64,000 nt of DNA from Wolfiporia cocos. Taxonomy: Eukaryota > Basidiomycota > Agaricomycetes > Polyporales > Phaeolaceae. The stretch covers positions 1,488,001-1,552,000 of the forward strand of contig JACCLO010000014.1 in assembly GCA_029448655.1 (NCBI GenBank). Reading direction: 5' to 3'. Under the pieces are notes generated by a model. It saw only the letters and a list, made by a program, of their open reading frames with translations. It was not told the DNA's origin and did not search any database. The position numbers and the translations under genes are program-made. How positions within the stretch are numbered: position 1 is the stretch's first letter; each line of letters starts with the position of its first letter. Below, in pieces: positions 23,511 through 35,529 of this stretch.

Positions 23511-26242
23511 TTACACAAAAAGGGAGACGTCGAGGTCCCCAGAAAAGTCTAAGACCACGATCTTGCGGTCGTGAGACGTACTGGGGAAACCATCAGAACC
23601 CCAACGGAGGACACGATACTATTCATAGCTTACCTGACGATACGAGAATGGTCGAATTTGACGTCGAAGATATGGCTCGCATGGCAGCCAGTGAACTCGC
23701 GCAGCATCGTACCCGAGTGCAGGTCCCACACTTTCACCGTCCTATCGTAGCTGCTGCTGACGAGCCGCCCGGTGCGCGGGTCAAACGCCAGCGCGCGCAC
23801 AAGCATGTCGTGCCCCGCGAGCGTGCGCAGGCATGTGCCCGCCGAGGCGGACCAAATCTTGATCTTGCAGTCGTTCGAGCCCGAGACGATGTAATCGTCC
23901 TGCGAAGGCCATTGAGCGGGGAGGATGCGCAGGGGTGAGCGGACGCACCTTGAACTCGATGCAAGCCAAGCCACGGTCGTGTCCCTCGAACACTTGGAGA
24001 CGCTGCCGATTGGTAATGTCCCACATCATCATCTTGCCGTCCCCGCTCGCGCTGACCACCCTGTTGCCCTGCAGGCCGACTGCGTTCACGGGACCCTCGT
24101 GTCCGCTGAACGTGCAGTGCAGCTGCAGGTTCCGACGGTCCCACACGCGGATAACCGTGTCTTTTGAACTGTTGCGCGCTCCGCTGTCAGCGCACTGTCC
24201 CCGTCTTTCGCGGAGGGAGGCACGTACCAGCTTACGATCCAGTTGGCGTCGATCTTCAGGTCCAGCACCCCTCCTGTGTGACCCTTGAGCACATTTGTGA
24301 TCTGTGCAGAGATCTCCCAGTCTGCGTCCTTGGCCGCCCCCTCCACCGGGCGCGAACACAACTCCCACACGCACACCGAGCAGTCGCTTGACCCGCTCAC
24401 CATGAACCCTCTCCGCCATCGGCGGTCCCAGTCCTCTCTCCTGCCGTAATGTCTCAATGACAACGCGTCATCGCGGCCATCATCGAACAGATCCCAGTCC
24501 TTGTCGAATTTGAGGCACAGCACGCTCATGCGGTGGCCTTTGAACGTCGCAAGACACACGCCGGTCTTCAGACTCCACACCTTGATCGTGCGATCCCGGG
24601 AACCAGTGATGATACGTCTGGAGTCAAATTCGAGGCAATATACGCTGTCATCGCCATATGGGTCACGAGCTGGCACGGGAACCAATGCTTGGAATGCGCA
24701 CCTGTCCTCATGGCCGCTCAGTCGCCTGACCGTCGGCTCGTATGCCACCTCCCTTGACGACGCTTCAAGACTGGCGCGGATACCCACGCGGCTGCCGATT
24801 TGCGGATCGTACGTCCACCGTCTGTCCAGCTCCGCCCGTGCACGGTACGTCTCGTACCAGTCGATCTCAAGGGGTGCCGGCGTGGAAATCTTGAACGAAT
24901 AGCGATGAGCGCGAGACCTCGACTGCGGTGATAGGCTCGTCCGCGCGCGCCGAAGGTCGACCTCCCAACCATCAGACCTGCGCTGCGCGAACAGGGAGCA
25001 CCACACGGAGTTGTCATAGCACAGATAGTTCCACGTTCTAGTGGGGATCAGTGAGTCGAGAAGCCGGCTAGTGGGGCGGAGGACGTACCTTGAGACCCTT
25101 AGACATGCGAGAACCGCGGGTAGGTCAAGATAGGAGAGGAGGTAAAGCGCGAGCTCAGTCGGGAGCTCGCCCACGATGTCTGTGTAAAAGATGCAGTCAG
25201 TATGGTTCGCCCATATGACCCAATGCCATGAAGCAAGGAAGGACGAATACATGGTAGATCTGCAGATATGAGGCCACGTAGCTGTTCATGAGATACGCCA
25301 CACAATGCATGGGTCTGACAGTAGTATTCGGCACACCGAGCTGTCAGAACGTCAAAAAATGTTTCGCGATCCTCAGCACGATCCAGTTTTGGCTGTGAAA
25401 CGTGCTGCAGACCGTGAATATTAATGACGTTGCGACACCTTCGTCTCATCCAACTAGGATCACATGATGGCAATTTCGAGCAGAACTCCTCAGACACGCG
25501 ATGCGAAGCTCGCGAACTCGACTGCGGGCTCTGCGCACGCCAAAATGTGGCATGGCTACGAGATAGAACCGTACTCACCGATACCGGTGATCCGCGTAGC
25601 ATCAATGAAACACGCCTCATCGTCGACGAGCTCGCCCTCCTCGCCATCGAGTGGAGGCATGTTCATATAGTCTATGTATTCCCCGTCGGTCACCGGGCCG
25701 TACTCGCGCCAAGGCAAGCTCGGGCGACGTTTGCGCCTGCCAGGAGAACCGTCGCGGAGGGCATCCAAGAGGCGGGGAATAATACCCAAAGAGATGCTCT
25801 TGGACGATTTCAGCGAGGCGCCATTCGGCATACCATACTGGTAGCCGGAAAAGGTGCGACGACCCGAGTGCGCGTAGAGCGAGGCATTATCGTCGGAAGC
25901 AAGCACCTCCGAGTTCCAGTTGATTACCGAGTACGTGTCGGTGCGGAAGCTGGGAGATGGAGAAGGCGGGCGCGTGACGGTCTGCGAGCGGGGCACTGCC
26001 GCAAATGCGCCATCAATTGCCTCCAGTTCAGCACCGTCATAAGCGTCGGCTACGAAATTGCGAGGGGACTCCACGTGCATGTCTGAGGCCGAGGCGAGGG
26101 GAGTGTCGAAATCTGGCGATAGGTCAGAGGTAGTGAGGAACGGGGAACCCAGTGATGTGTAGTAGAAGTTGCTGAAGCGAGGGGTGCGCTCTTCTTCGCC
26201 GCGAGAGCTATAGTACGAGCGGAAGGCGGCCGGTGCAGCCAT
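23511..26242 (-). CDS. F-box/WD40-repeat protein
   Basis: Predicted substrate receptor of an SCF ubiquitin ligase. Six exons, complement of 23511-23580, 23634-23899, 23949-24168, 24228-25037, 25089-25179 and 25579-26242, give 706 aa. Residues 1-221 are disordered, with Ser/Pro stretches. The F-box follows at about 222-265 (DIVGELPTELALYLLSYLD, then LACLRVSRTWNYLCYD; its Asp codon is made by the splice). Seven WD40 blades are visible from about residue 335, for example RIITGSRDRTIKVW, FMVSGSSDCSVCVW, WIVSCSKDTVIRVWD, VVSASGDGKMMMWD, YIVSGSNDCKIKIW, LVSSSYDRTVKVWD, and a final TSHDRKIVVLDF. The layout is like Met30/Fbxw-type proteins, but the target is unknown. Intron 1 is 399 nt, much longer than the other introns here (49-59 nt); an extra small exon inside it cannot be excluded. 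Confidence 0.9.
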
Positions 26243-27141
26243 GAAGGAGCGTCAGAGATGAGGTCAAGGCAGTGAGCGACAGCGCCACTTCGCGTGGTTC
26301 AAAACAAATCGCCCGAGTCAACAGGACAATAGCCGTCAGTCAGACCTCCTGTTGTCAAGCAGACAATTATGCCGTTCAAGGCGGGTATGTAGTGTAGGCT
26401 CGAGGATTGACCAGCAAGAGCGGACGAGACGGGGGAGATCGCGGAGACACGCCCGCGTAGTGGACAAGCGATAGTGGTATCTCTTGGATCAGGACAAAGA
26501 TCACAGTCGCAGCCTCGAGACAGAAACTGGTTGCAATGAAAGAAGCAAAGAAGCGTCCACACAACGCGTGGGTGAACGCAACGCAAGCAGGCGTGGTCCA
26601 CTGCGGTGGCGGCGGTAGCTAGCTACTGTCACGGGCTACAAACGTTATTTAAGAATCTCGTCACGCCTTACAAGCCGTTAATCGCATGTTCTAATCGCCG
26701 TCCTCATGCTGCTGTCACGCACATGATGGTGCCACATCGTCTTCATATCCGGCCCGGCAACAGGTCCTCCTGCAGCAGCACTCACCTCCAGCCTGCTTCC
26801 CCTCAACCCCTAACGACCCTTGGTCTTGAACTGCATCCTGTTTAACCTACTATAGAAGCTGGCATTACCAAGTGTGGCTAGGCCTTACCGCACATTCAGT
26901 GCACCCTGGACCACCACAAGCGGCGAGCTCGGACGACCGACCCACGCCAGTGTGCGAACAGAACAGGTGCGAAACCCCTAGGATCCTTGTACGAGATAAG
27001 GCACCCGCGTACCGGCATCAGTGAAGCGGTGAAGCCCGGACCTTCCCCACTCCTGCGGTCACTGGCGCCCCTACATCATTCTGCGCGGCCCCTGGGCGGC
27101 ATGTCTGTCCTCCCCTCGGTATATGATAAAGAGCCCCAAAC
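26243..27141. other. Divergent promoter region
   Basis: About 900 bp between two divergent starts, F-box/WD40 at 26242 (-) and the NT-C2 gene at 27142 (+). No gene, repeat or RNA is recognisable in it. It must hold both promoters. Confidence 0.6.
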
Positions 27142-28714
27142 ATGTCCTCCGACCCAATGAAGAAAATACCCAGGGCACCAAGCGCCGCCTCGTCCTCCAG
27201 CGCCGCGTCCGCCACCGAGCAGCCGCACGCACATAGCCTGCGCTCGCAGTTCGGGCAGCTCCTGCCGCGGCACGCGCTCTTCGAGGTGCATGTCGACATC
27301 GAGCAGCTCTCCAACGTCCCGCTCATGCGCGGCCAATTCGCCGTCCGCTGGAAGTTCAAGAACACGCAGGGCCGCACGGGCCTGCTCTCCAAGATGAAGA
27401 GCAGCAACTCGTGGTCGTCCCGCAACAAGGGCAAGGCGCGCGCGTCCGATCTGGGGCTCGCGATTGAGGTCACGCCCGCGGAGGGCGGGGGCGAGGGCGA
27501 GGGCGAGCCGGACGCGAGGGACACCGGCGGCGAAAGCAGCCCGCAGACGGAGGGCACGGAGGACGAGCCGCACCCGTTCATGGACGAGCACCTGCTCTCG
27601 CCCGAGACCGCGGTCCCGCCCACGGCCGTACCACCGATGGCCGCACCGGCACCGGGATCGGTGCAGAAGTCCGCGTCGGGCTCGTCGCTCGAGTCGCGCT
27701 CGGTTGCGCGCGGGGTGACGCCATGGCGGGACCTGCAGAGCTACAACGTCAAGTGGGAGCACCACGTGAATGTGCTCGTGCAAATGGACGTGCATCGCGA
27801 GACGGGGGACCTCCTGCCGAACGAGCTGAAACTGGTCGTGATGCAGGTGCGCGCACCGCTGGCTGCTCTCTGGTGTCGACGCTGACAGCGATGCCCTGCC
27901 AGCGGGTGATCCCCGGCGACCCCGACTCGCCCCGCCAGCCACGGCTCGGTGCGGTGTACCTGAACCTCGCGGAATACGCGGACGCCGGGCAGGTCACACG
28001 GCGGTATCTGCTGCGTGAGAGCAGGACGAATGCCACGCTGAAGGTATGCACCGCCAGTCTTCGAGCGAACTCCCGGCTTACGCCATGCCGCAGCTGACCA
28101 TTGAGCTCGAACACATGGGCGGGGCTTCGCATTACCGGCCGCCGCCGTTGCGCAAGGGCGAGATCCTCGCCTCGGTCACGGGGCTGCTCTCGAACAATGA
28201 CCTGCTGCAGACAAGCATCGCGCGGCAGGTGGACGAATATACGCACCAGTCGCTTGCGCCGGGGCAGGACGGCGCGCAGCCGGCGTTTTTGAACGGCGAT
28301 GGGAGTATCAACGCCGCGCGCCTCGCTGGCTCGTACGGGCTGCGCTCGACGGAGGAGCTCATCGAGACGCTGTTCAACCCGCTTGCGAGCGCGAGCGCAG
28401 ACCCCTCGCCGTTCACGTACTTTGCGCCAGTGCCGACGCGCAGCGATTCGATGGACACCGCAAGCGATGCAGCGTCGGTGGCGAACTCGGCCAGCGCAGA
28501 GCGACAGTCGATGCGCAGTATGAGCAGCGACGGCGTGAGCGTCGAGAAGCTCGCGGTCGACAGTGTTCCGAACCTCGCCGCACTAGACTCACCGGTGGAC
28601 GGCCACAAGACGTGGTGGCGCAAGATGCGGCCAAGCCGCCCTGCTACGCCAGTAACTCGACAGTACAAGCTCCCCTCGCCGCTGCCTCGCCACTCCGATC
28701 TTGTGCAGGCATGA
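27142..28714 (+). CDS. NT-C2 domain protein (EEIG1/EHBP1-type N-terminal C2)
   Basis: Three exons, 27142-27846, 27903-28043 and 28094-28714, give 488 aa. The N-terminal C2-like domain starts at about residue 40 (ALFEVHVDIEQLSNVPL, RGQFAVRWKFKNTQG). It is interrupted by a roughly 100-residue acidic, Gly/Pro-rich insert, then resumes with GVTPWRDLQSYNVKWEH, LPNELKLVVMQR, LGAVYLNLAEYA and RRYLLRESRTNATLKLTIE, the signature of this domain in metazoan EEIG1/EHBP1 and many fungal proteins. The last 180 residues are Ser-rich and probably disordered. NT-C2 domains are thought to bind membranes and link them to actin or small GTPases; the partner here is unknown. The two short introns fall in the conserved part and are phase 0. 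Confidence 0.88.
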
Positions 28715-29037
28715 TCCGTTAGAATTATTGCGTTCGATCTGATGGGGACACCGGAACGTAACTTGTTTCGGGACGCTGATGCAGTGTCGCCCGCCTTTTC
28801 GTCCGGCGCTATCGTTATTTCGCGGTTCGCAATAGGACTACGCTACTGATACCCTCTCCAATCGGGCTATTGTACCATTTGCTGTAAATGCACAGGTCAA
28901 ATGACGCTGGATCTCACTATTGTTCAGTCTCGTCTGCTGTGATCCGACAACAACGGGTATGGTGATTGTAAAACAGACATAACATATCGTCAGATAATGT
29001 TGATATCATCACACGCTGTGTAGTCCTCGAGAACCCA
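28715..29037. other. Convergent 3'-end spacer
   Basis: 323 bp between the 3' ends of the NT-C2 gene (+) and IDP1 (-). It is AT-richer than the flanking exons, and no other feature is seen. Confidence 0.6.
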
Positions 29038-30996
29038 TCACGCCTTCGTTCTCGCCGCCGTCTTCTGCTTCAGTTTGTTCTGCACGGCGCGGCTCATCAG
29101 CACTGCTTCCAGGCACAAGATCACTGGACTCACGTTAACTGCGTCCATGTAGACGTCAGTAACTACCCAGTGCTCTCTCTTCATGGCCTTGCCGTGGATT
29201 GCGAGCGCAAGGTCCTTCGTCATGACCCCGTCCTCATCAATTACCTCAACACATGCCGCCTCGAGGTCCTCGCAGAACGCCTTGAGCGCGTCGTTCTTGT
29301 CCAGCTTCGCGCGGTGCAGCAAGCCGCGCGTCCAGGCGAAGATCGACGCGACGGGGTTCGTCGACGTCTCGTTGCCCTTCTGCCACTCCCGGTAATGGCG
29401 CGTCACCGTGCCTGCGTGTGGCATGAGCGCCTGCCGGACGGGCGCAGACCCGACGCGGAGCACGTACCGTGTGCGGCCTCGCTCTCGATCACGTTCCCGT
29501 CGGGTGTGATGAGCTCGCTCGTCATCATGCCCAGGCTGCCGAAGCCCTGCGCGAGGATGTCGGACTGCACGTCGCCGTCGTAGTTCTTGCACGCCCACAC
29601 GAACCCACCGGAGGACTTGATCGCTTGCGCGACCATGTCGTCGATCAGACGGTGCTCGTAGTAGATGCCCGCCGCGTCGAACTGGCTCTTGTAGGTGCTG
29701 TGCATGCGGTCGGCAAATGTGATGTCGCGCTACGGGAGGCACGTACGAGTCGTAGATCTCCTGGAAGATGTCCTTGAAGCGTCCGTCGTACTTCTTCAGG
29801 ATCGTGTTCTTTGTCGACATGAACTGTGAAGTGGGGTTCAGCGAGCTCTGTTGAGTTGCCACAGGGGGGAAGCAACGTACCAGAGGCAGCTTCTTGGACA
29901 GCGCCATCTTGAAGGACGAGTGCGCGAAGCCGGCGATGGACTACAGCACGCGTTCGTCAGTGGAGTTCGGGCGAGACACCACCGAGTGCCCTCACGTCGT
30001 CGGTGTTGTACATGCTCATCGCCACGCCCTTGCCCTTAAAGTCGTAGACGTCCATGACGGTAGGCTCCCCGCCATTCGCGGGGGTGTACACGAGCTGAAG
30101 CTTGCCGGGGCCTGGCGCGACAAAGTCGGTGGATCGGTACTGCGACACCGCGCGTCAGAGGCGCGTTCGCGCGGTACCGCCGAGCGTGCGCACCTGATCA
30201 CCGAACGCGTGTCGTCCAATGACGATCGGGTTCTTCCAGCCCGGGATGGGCCTGGGGATCCGCTCGAGGATGATGGGCTCGCGGAAGACGGTGCCGCCGA
30301 GGATGTTCCTGATGGTGCCGTTCGGGCTCCTCCACATCTGCTTGAGGCCGAACTCCTTCACACGCGCCTCGTCCGGTGTGATCGTCGCACACTTGATGCC
30401 CACGCTGTGCTTCAGGATCGCTTCGGCCGACTCGACCGTCACCCGGTCGTTCGTCTGCACGCGCACGGCCGGTCAGCATTGCGCGCAGGCGGGGTGCGTG
30501 CGTTGCAACTCGGAGAGCGAACTCACAGCATCGCGGTGCTCGAGGCCGAGGTCGTAATACTTGATGTCGAGCTGCAGATAGGGAAGGATAAGCTGGCAAG
30601 GGTATGAGACGACATTAGCGTTCGAATGACGGCAGATACTTCGCACCTCTTCCCTGATCTTTTTCCATATAATTCTCGTCATCTCATCTCCATCCAGTTC
30701 CACCACGGGATTCTTGACTGCAATCTTCTCTTCTGTTGGATCCCATATCGCAGTGGGAACGACGTAAATCGAGGCCGTTCAGTGAACAGCGCGAACGGGG
30801 CATCGCAGAACAAAGCGTAGAGATCGCGAAGACGATCGTCAGCGCTCCGCCACCAATTCTGAGCGGCAAGACACTCACGCATCCTGGGTATGCTGCTCGC
30901 AAACCCTCGACGAAGGATGCTGGCGACTGGGTAAGCTGGCGACCGCCGCACGAGACGGGCGCGGGCAACGGAGCGAGGCCACATCGCACTCATCAT
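29038..30996 (-). CDS. IDP1: NADP-dependent isocitrate dehydrogenase, probably mitochondrial
   Basis: Oxidative decarboxylation of isocitrate to 2-oxoglutarate with NADP+. Ten exons, complement of 29038-29079, 29134-29411, 29468-29697, 29747-29823, 29881-29940, 29996-30139, 30194-30454, 30527-30592, 30647-30732 and 30879-30996, give 453 aa. The first 40 residues are rich in Arg, Ser and Ala without acids ([10 protein letters not shown]), a typical mitochondrial presequence. Then come [51 protein letters not shown] (substrate and NADP contacts), [54 protein letters not shown] (metal-binding Asp) and [15 protein letters not shown], all family hallmarks. Intron 1, between presequence and enzyme, is 146 nt; the others are 49-72 nt. 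The in-frame 54-nt stretch 29080-29133 is an intron because the family lacks it. Confidence 0.96.
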
Positions 30997-31296
30997 GGAC
31001 GACCGGTTTCTGGTTGTGCAAAGTCTCCGCAGAGTGGCGGCGGCGCGCTATGACTCGAGGATGGTACCTGGCACACAGTGCACACGTAACGTTGTACGGC
31101 GACGAGCAACCTGCGCGCTGCTATATACTCCGGACTTTTACTCACGCAGCTCAGGCCGCTGCTTCCTACGGAAAGAACATCACATCATCGGCTCTCTCTC
31201 CGATGGCGTCTGCATGCTGTCAGCATTCTTTCCACGTGGGCTCACGACACATATGGGTCGGGAAAGCCAAGATCTGGTGTAAACAAGGCTCTCATA
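30997..31296. other. IDP1 upstream region
   Basis: 300 bp between the IDP1 start and the 3' end of the next minus-strand gene. No feature beyond likely promoter sequence. Confidence 0.5.
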
Positions 31297-34096
31297 CTAC
31301 GCCCATCGATGTCTTGGATAAGTAGACGAGAGGTCTACAACGCTTGGCAGGAGAACATCGTCCGGGACTGTATTTCCAGCGATCTGTGAGATGATGTTGC
31401 TATGCGGATTCAGATAAACAAGGTGTTTCGTTGAAGACAATATCAACGAAGCTCGTTCGCCTCCATTTGGTGTTGCTCGATGAGCGGCGCGACGCATGGC
31501 CCGAAGAGCGCCTGTCAGATTTACATATTGCGGATCTATATTAGAGGAAGTCGAAGATTTTATGGGGGAGATACAGATACATGAGATATTATTATTGATG
31601 AGTAAAACGGTGTCAGAGCCCCCGTTACTATTGACTATTGTCTTCATCATGCATAGTCTTTCCTACGCTAGTGGCTTCCTCACACTGATGAAGAGAGAAT
31701 GTGGGGTCTTTGGGACTTCTTCCACGAATTCCAAAAACATGTAGGCTACAGGTAACTTCGTCATCAAATAATTCCGCACTACAAGAAACCTGAGCACTTG
31801 CTTGAAAGGAACACTTTCGATGTCGAAATATAGCTTCTCCAGACGAAAATTTCCAATGCTGTACAAGACGAATTAAGCTCCTCAGCCAGCTACGGGGTAT
31901 TCTTTAACTTGAGATACTCACGATATATCAATGGATGTGATCTTCAAATCCAGCACGGCGGCATGGTCAAACACGAGCTGCCAGGACCGGAAATACCCAG
32001 CATCCAGATAAGCCTCCCCAATCTTTGGGCTCCATACCCCTTCTTTCTACGAGCGCATAAGCACAAATTATATCAATTAACTTGATTACTCACCGTGAGC
32101 AGTAGTGGTGTGTGGAAGGCATGCTTGACATGGGCCATACAAACTCCCTTCACGTATGCATCAACAGAGAAGCCTTTTAACATGACATCTGTATCTATAG
32201 GGTTCTCTTGGGATAAGTCAGCACTATAAGTCTCACAGCTTTAAAGCATACGCACTCAGGAAGAAACGGAACGATATCCTTCGTTGCAGAAAATAAGGAA
32301 ATGGCTTGAGGTAGACGTCGACATGGTGAACAATCTGCGCGCCGAGACCTTGAAGATATGAATTGATCTCAAATCCGGGCAAGTTGAACAGCCGACCGCA
32401 GACGGTCATATTGATGTCTTCAACTCGAAGTTTGACCAATTGCTGGCGATTACTCGTAAGAAACGCTCCAAGGAAGCGCTGAATTTCATCGACTGGAGGA
32501 GTCAACGGCTGAAAGCGGCCTTTGACAATTTGTTCGTTCGGGTTGTTCGCTGAGATTACGAAATTCTGGTCGAATCGTAAGTTGCGTGTAGCACGCACAT
32601 GATCCTAGAGAATTCTACCTTCATCTCAACGCTGCCAAGCTAATATACCAAAGTTTTATCAATGCTCTGACCATCATGGTGATAAGTTGGTACGCGCCTT
32701 TGATGCACCATAATATAGGCTCACGGAGTAATCGGCAGTGCATGTCAGATTGGTATTGTTGATCAGACTTGTAAGTAGCTCGATATTCAAGTATGGCTCT
32801 CCCTCGCTAGGTCCACTAGCGGTAATCATCAGCCTCTTCAGCAAGACTTTGTCCCGAAATGACTGCAGTCCTATCCTTTTGTTGTCATTATATGGACTGC
32901 GATGATTCTGTTGCTGTGAAACGCACCCTTGAAAATGATATCTTTCTTCCATGGGATACGATATTCATAGTTACCAATTTCTGAATGATCTTGGCTTGCA
33001 TGGAAATAATGAAATCCACGTGCTTCAAAGGAGATTTGGATCTCGTCTACGCATAATACTGAGTGAATGAACTTCCTGAAGCTTCTACAGCTCAGTATTG
33101 AGAGTGCAATTGGGTGGTGAGTATAACGTACGCATTGGTATCTCTCGCATGCAAAGACGCATTTAGAATTTTTGTATCAGTGTGAAACTCTTCATCAACG
33201 TGTGCATCGGCAATGATTTCGCCGTGAAAAATCACGGACATAGGGTTGAACAAGCGCAAGACATGGCGTGGTAGAAGGCCATTCCATTCTAATTGTACTG
33301 TCATGGTATCTCGATCGGGTCTGTTCCATTAAGCAGCGTAAGAATACTGACATTGATATGATCACCCCGACCAACAGTAACCTCAAGTTCAACCGCGATG
33401 TGTCCTTGAATGGGAACGTTCTGCGCACCACGCGCGGATACATTTCGATCTGTATGAACGTCAGCGCGTTGCCCAGTTTGGTAAGATATAGTCCTACCTT
33501 CCAGAGGGATTCCTGATTCCCACTCCACTGCGCGAGATTTACCTATCTCATATGACGGACTCATACGTTTAGCTATAGTGGTGAATACGAGCTTACTGGT
33601 GTATCATTACATCCATCTTTGAGTGTGAGGCACAAAGTGCTTGGTGTACAAATGCTAATAATAGTTCAACCATTAAATCAACATGTGTTAAGGTTTAGCA
33701 AATACCGGTAGACATCCATGATAGACTCGTCTGCGTATAAGACCCAGCAATACTCCTGCGCATCGCCGAATACAGTATCTGTCTGGCTAGCGGTCGGCTT
33801 CGTGGAGAGAAAGCGATTGAGGTGGATGTTCTTAATTGTGCAGCGATCCAGGGAGCCTTCAGACGAGCGACTTATCTGCCACTTCAATATGCAGTTTCAG
33901 GACCAGAGCAATACATCCATCAGAATGAAATAACCAATTCCAAGGGGTTGATGAGCTCTTCATCGAAGGGAATCCTTCCGACAGCTTGCTCTCCATCATC
34001 AGCGTTGGATAGCTTGATTCGATTTGCGTAGGCAGCATTAGTGATTGTGTAGTGGCCTGATTTGAATGGTCGACCTATGTTCTGAGTGTCAGCCAT
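31297..34096 (-). CDS. Multi-exon gene with N-terminal beta-trefoil-like domain; rest unassigned
   Basis: Starting at the ATG 34094-34096, four phase-compatible exons (33935-34096, 33706-33881, 33597-33654 and one starting near 33550) give a beta-trefoil-like pattern: GHYTITNAAYANRIKL, CTIKNIHLNRFLS, RICTPSTLCLTLKD and VNLAQWSGNQESLWK. This resembles fungal ricin-B-like lectins or mycocypin-type inhibitors. From about 33540 to 31297 further short exons encode beta-rich segments (VPIQGHIAVELEVTVG, WNGLLPRHVLRLFNP, DINMTVCGRLFNLPGFEIN, EPYLNIELLTSLINNT) that I cannot assign; some recall the fungal DUF3712/LEA-like fold. The frame carrying the trefoil end and the frame carrying RNVSARGAQ differ around 33300-33560, so either there are two genes or a frameshift is present. 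Exon borders and the 3' end are uncertain. A relic of the gene lies at 19628-19740. Confidence 0.4.
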
Positions 34097-35529
34097 TGTG
34101 ATGGGGCGCGGGGAGGGAAATGCATGGGTTGACTCACCTTGCCTGCTTATAGTATTCGGAATGAGGATGTTGTTTCATCCAGCCCTATATTCGCGCGTAC
34201 GCGCGTTAATCTGAACATATGCCTCTGAGTTTGATTAGATCCAAGCGGTCTATTGTCGCATGGTTCAACTCACAATGCTGCTGACAAGGACCCACGCCAC
34301 CGCCATTGCGGTGATAGGGCACAAAGCATCGGCGCGATATTTGCAAATGCCGCGCGTTGGTTCTGCCAACGATCGCTTGCATTATTTTGCACGTTCATCC
34401 TTCGGGCAATGCGACATCTGTGCGTTAGTGTATAAACGTGTACGTTTCTCCGCCTGTTAGCCCTATACATTACGGTGTCGGGCGAGTGTTGGGTAACGTC
34501 AACCACATCTTGCATTGTGGCAACCGCGTGTTTCTAGACTAACGAAGTCAGTGGCAGGGGTCTGAGTCGGAGATGCAATGATATCGAGGTAATTCAAGCC
34601 ACCACGCCGTTGTCGTGCGGCACTGCCCAAGGCTGCCCGTACCGTGGATGCACCATGTTTTAGACAAGCACTGCCGACATGATTGCGTCTTGGACGCCCT
34701 TCGCAAAGCATTCGAGTACCTTGTGGTTAGGCTGATGAAAATTGATGCATACTACCGCCATGGCCGCTCGCCAACCGGATACCCCTCGAAGAAAATAGCG
34801 ATAATATGTCAACAGATCCAGGTTATCTTATTACGGGTGCTTGAGAATACAACTTACCGTGGATTGCATATACTTGGATCTGCCAGCTGGGACTGAGGTA
34901 AGGTTACCTACCGATCTGTAGTCAGCCGGGAGCGACAAACACCTTTCCTGTAGAGTAAGAAACCAGCGTGTAAGCATTCAGATGCGTTCGCTCCCGATCA
35001 ACCTTTGACTGATAGAGCTCTCGACCGCCTGTAGTGTAAGGCTCCTGAATATTCACTCGGCCGCTCATTGTGTCGCTTTTGTGAGGTCGTTCCATATTCA
35101 TGTCACTTGCTTCCTGACTAGATACTGGGGCAGCAGTAGTATGGTGGGCAGGACGAGGTCATCCAGCCGGAAATCCAAGACCCATATGGCTTGGAAGCAG
35201 ACGAGGCTTGATGAAGCCCTCTCGTCCTCATTTTCTGAATGAGGTCTCCCTCAAATGAGGCATCACTGAGAAATCCGTCCTCTTTGTTCCGTCCTTATTG
35301 TAGGAACAGATGGTTCACAGAATGCGTTTCAAACCTCTCTAATGAACAGAAAAGAGGTTCAGCAGCACTAGAAGGATCCATGACGCGGAGACACCAGCCA
35401 CAGATAGGCTGTAGGCGCGCTACTTGTGCCATCGGCATGTTCAGACTCCGGCGGCCCCGAAGATCATCTCGATCTCTATGCTCTATACCGGAAGACAGTC
35501 AACCTACTGTGCGCGTTTCTCTACTACCG
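34097..35529. other. Intergenic, nothing recognised
   Basis: 1.4 kb between two divergent starts (the trefoil-like gene on minus and the CCHC gene on plus). A good donor (CAAGGTGAGT on the minus strand near 34133) hints at a 5'-UTR intron of the minus-strand gene. No coding chain or repeat was found. Confidence 0.45.

Noticed and set aside
25099..25647. 182-codon minus-strand open frame as an internal exon of the F-box/WD40 gene
   Set aside because: Its acceptor phases do not fit either neighbour, while a direct join makes the conserved DIVGELP start of the F-box.
27076..27942. 288-codon minus-strand open frame over the NT-C2 gene
   Set aside because: Antisense shadow; the plus strand has the domain signature and valid introns.
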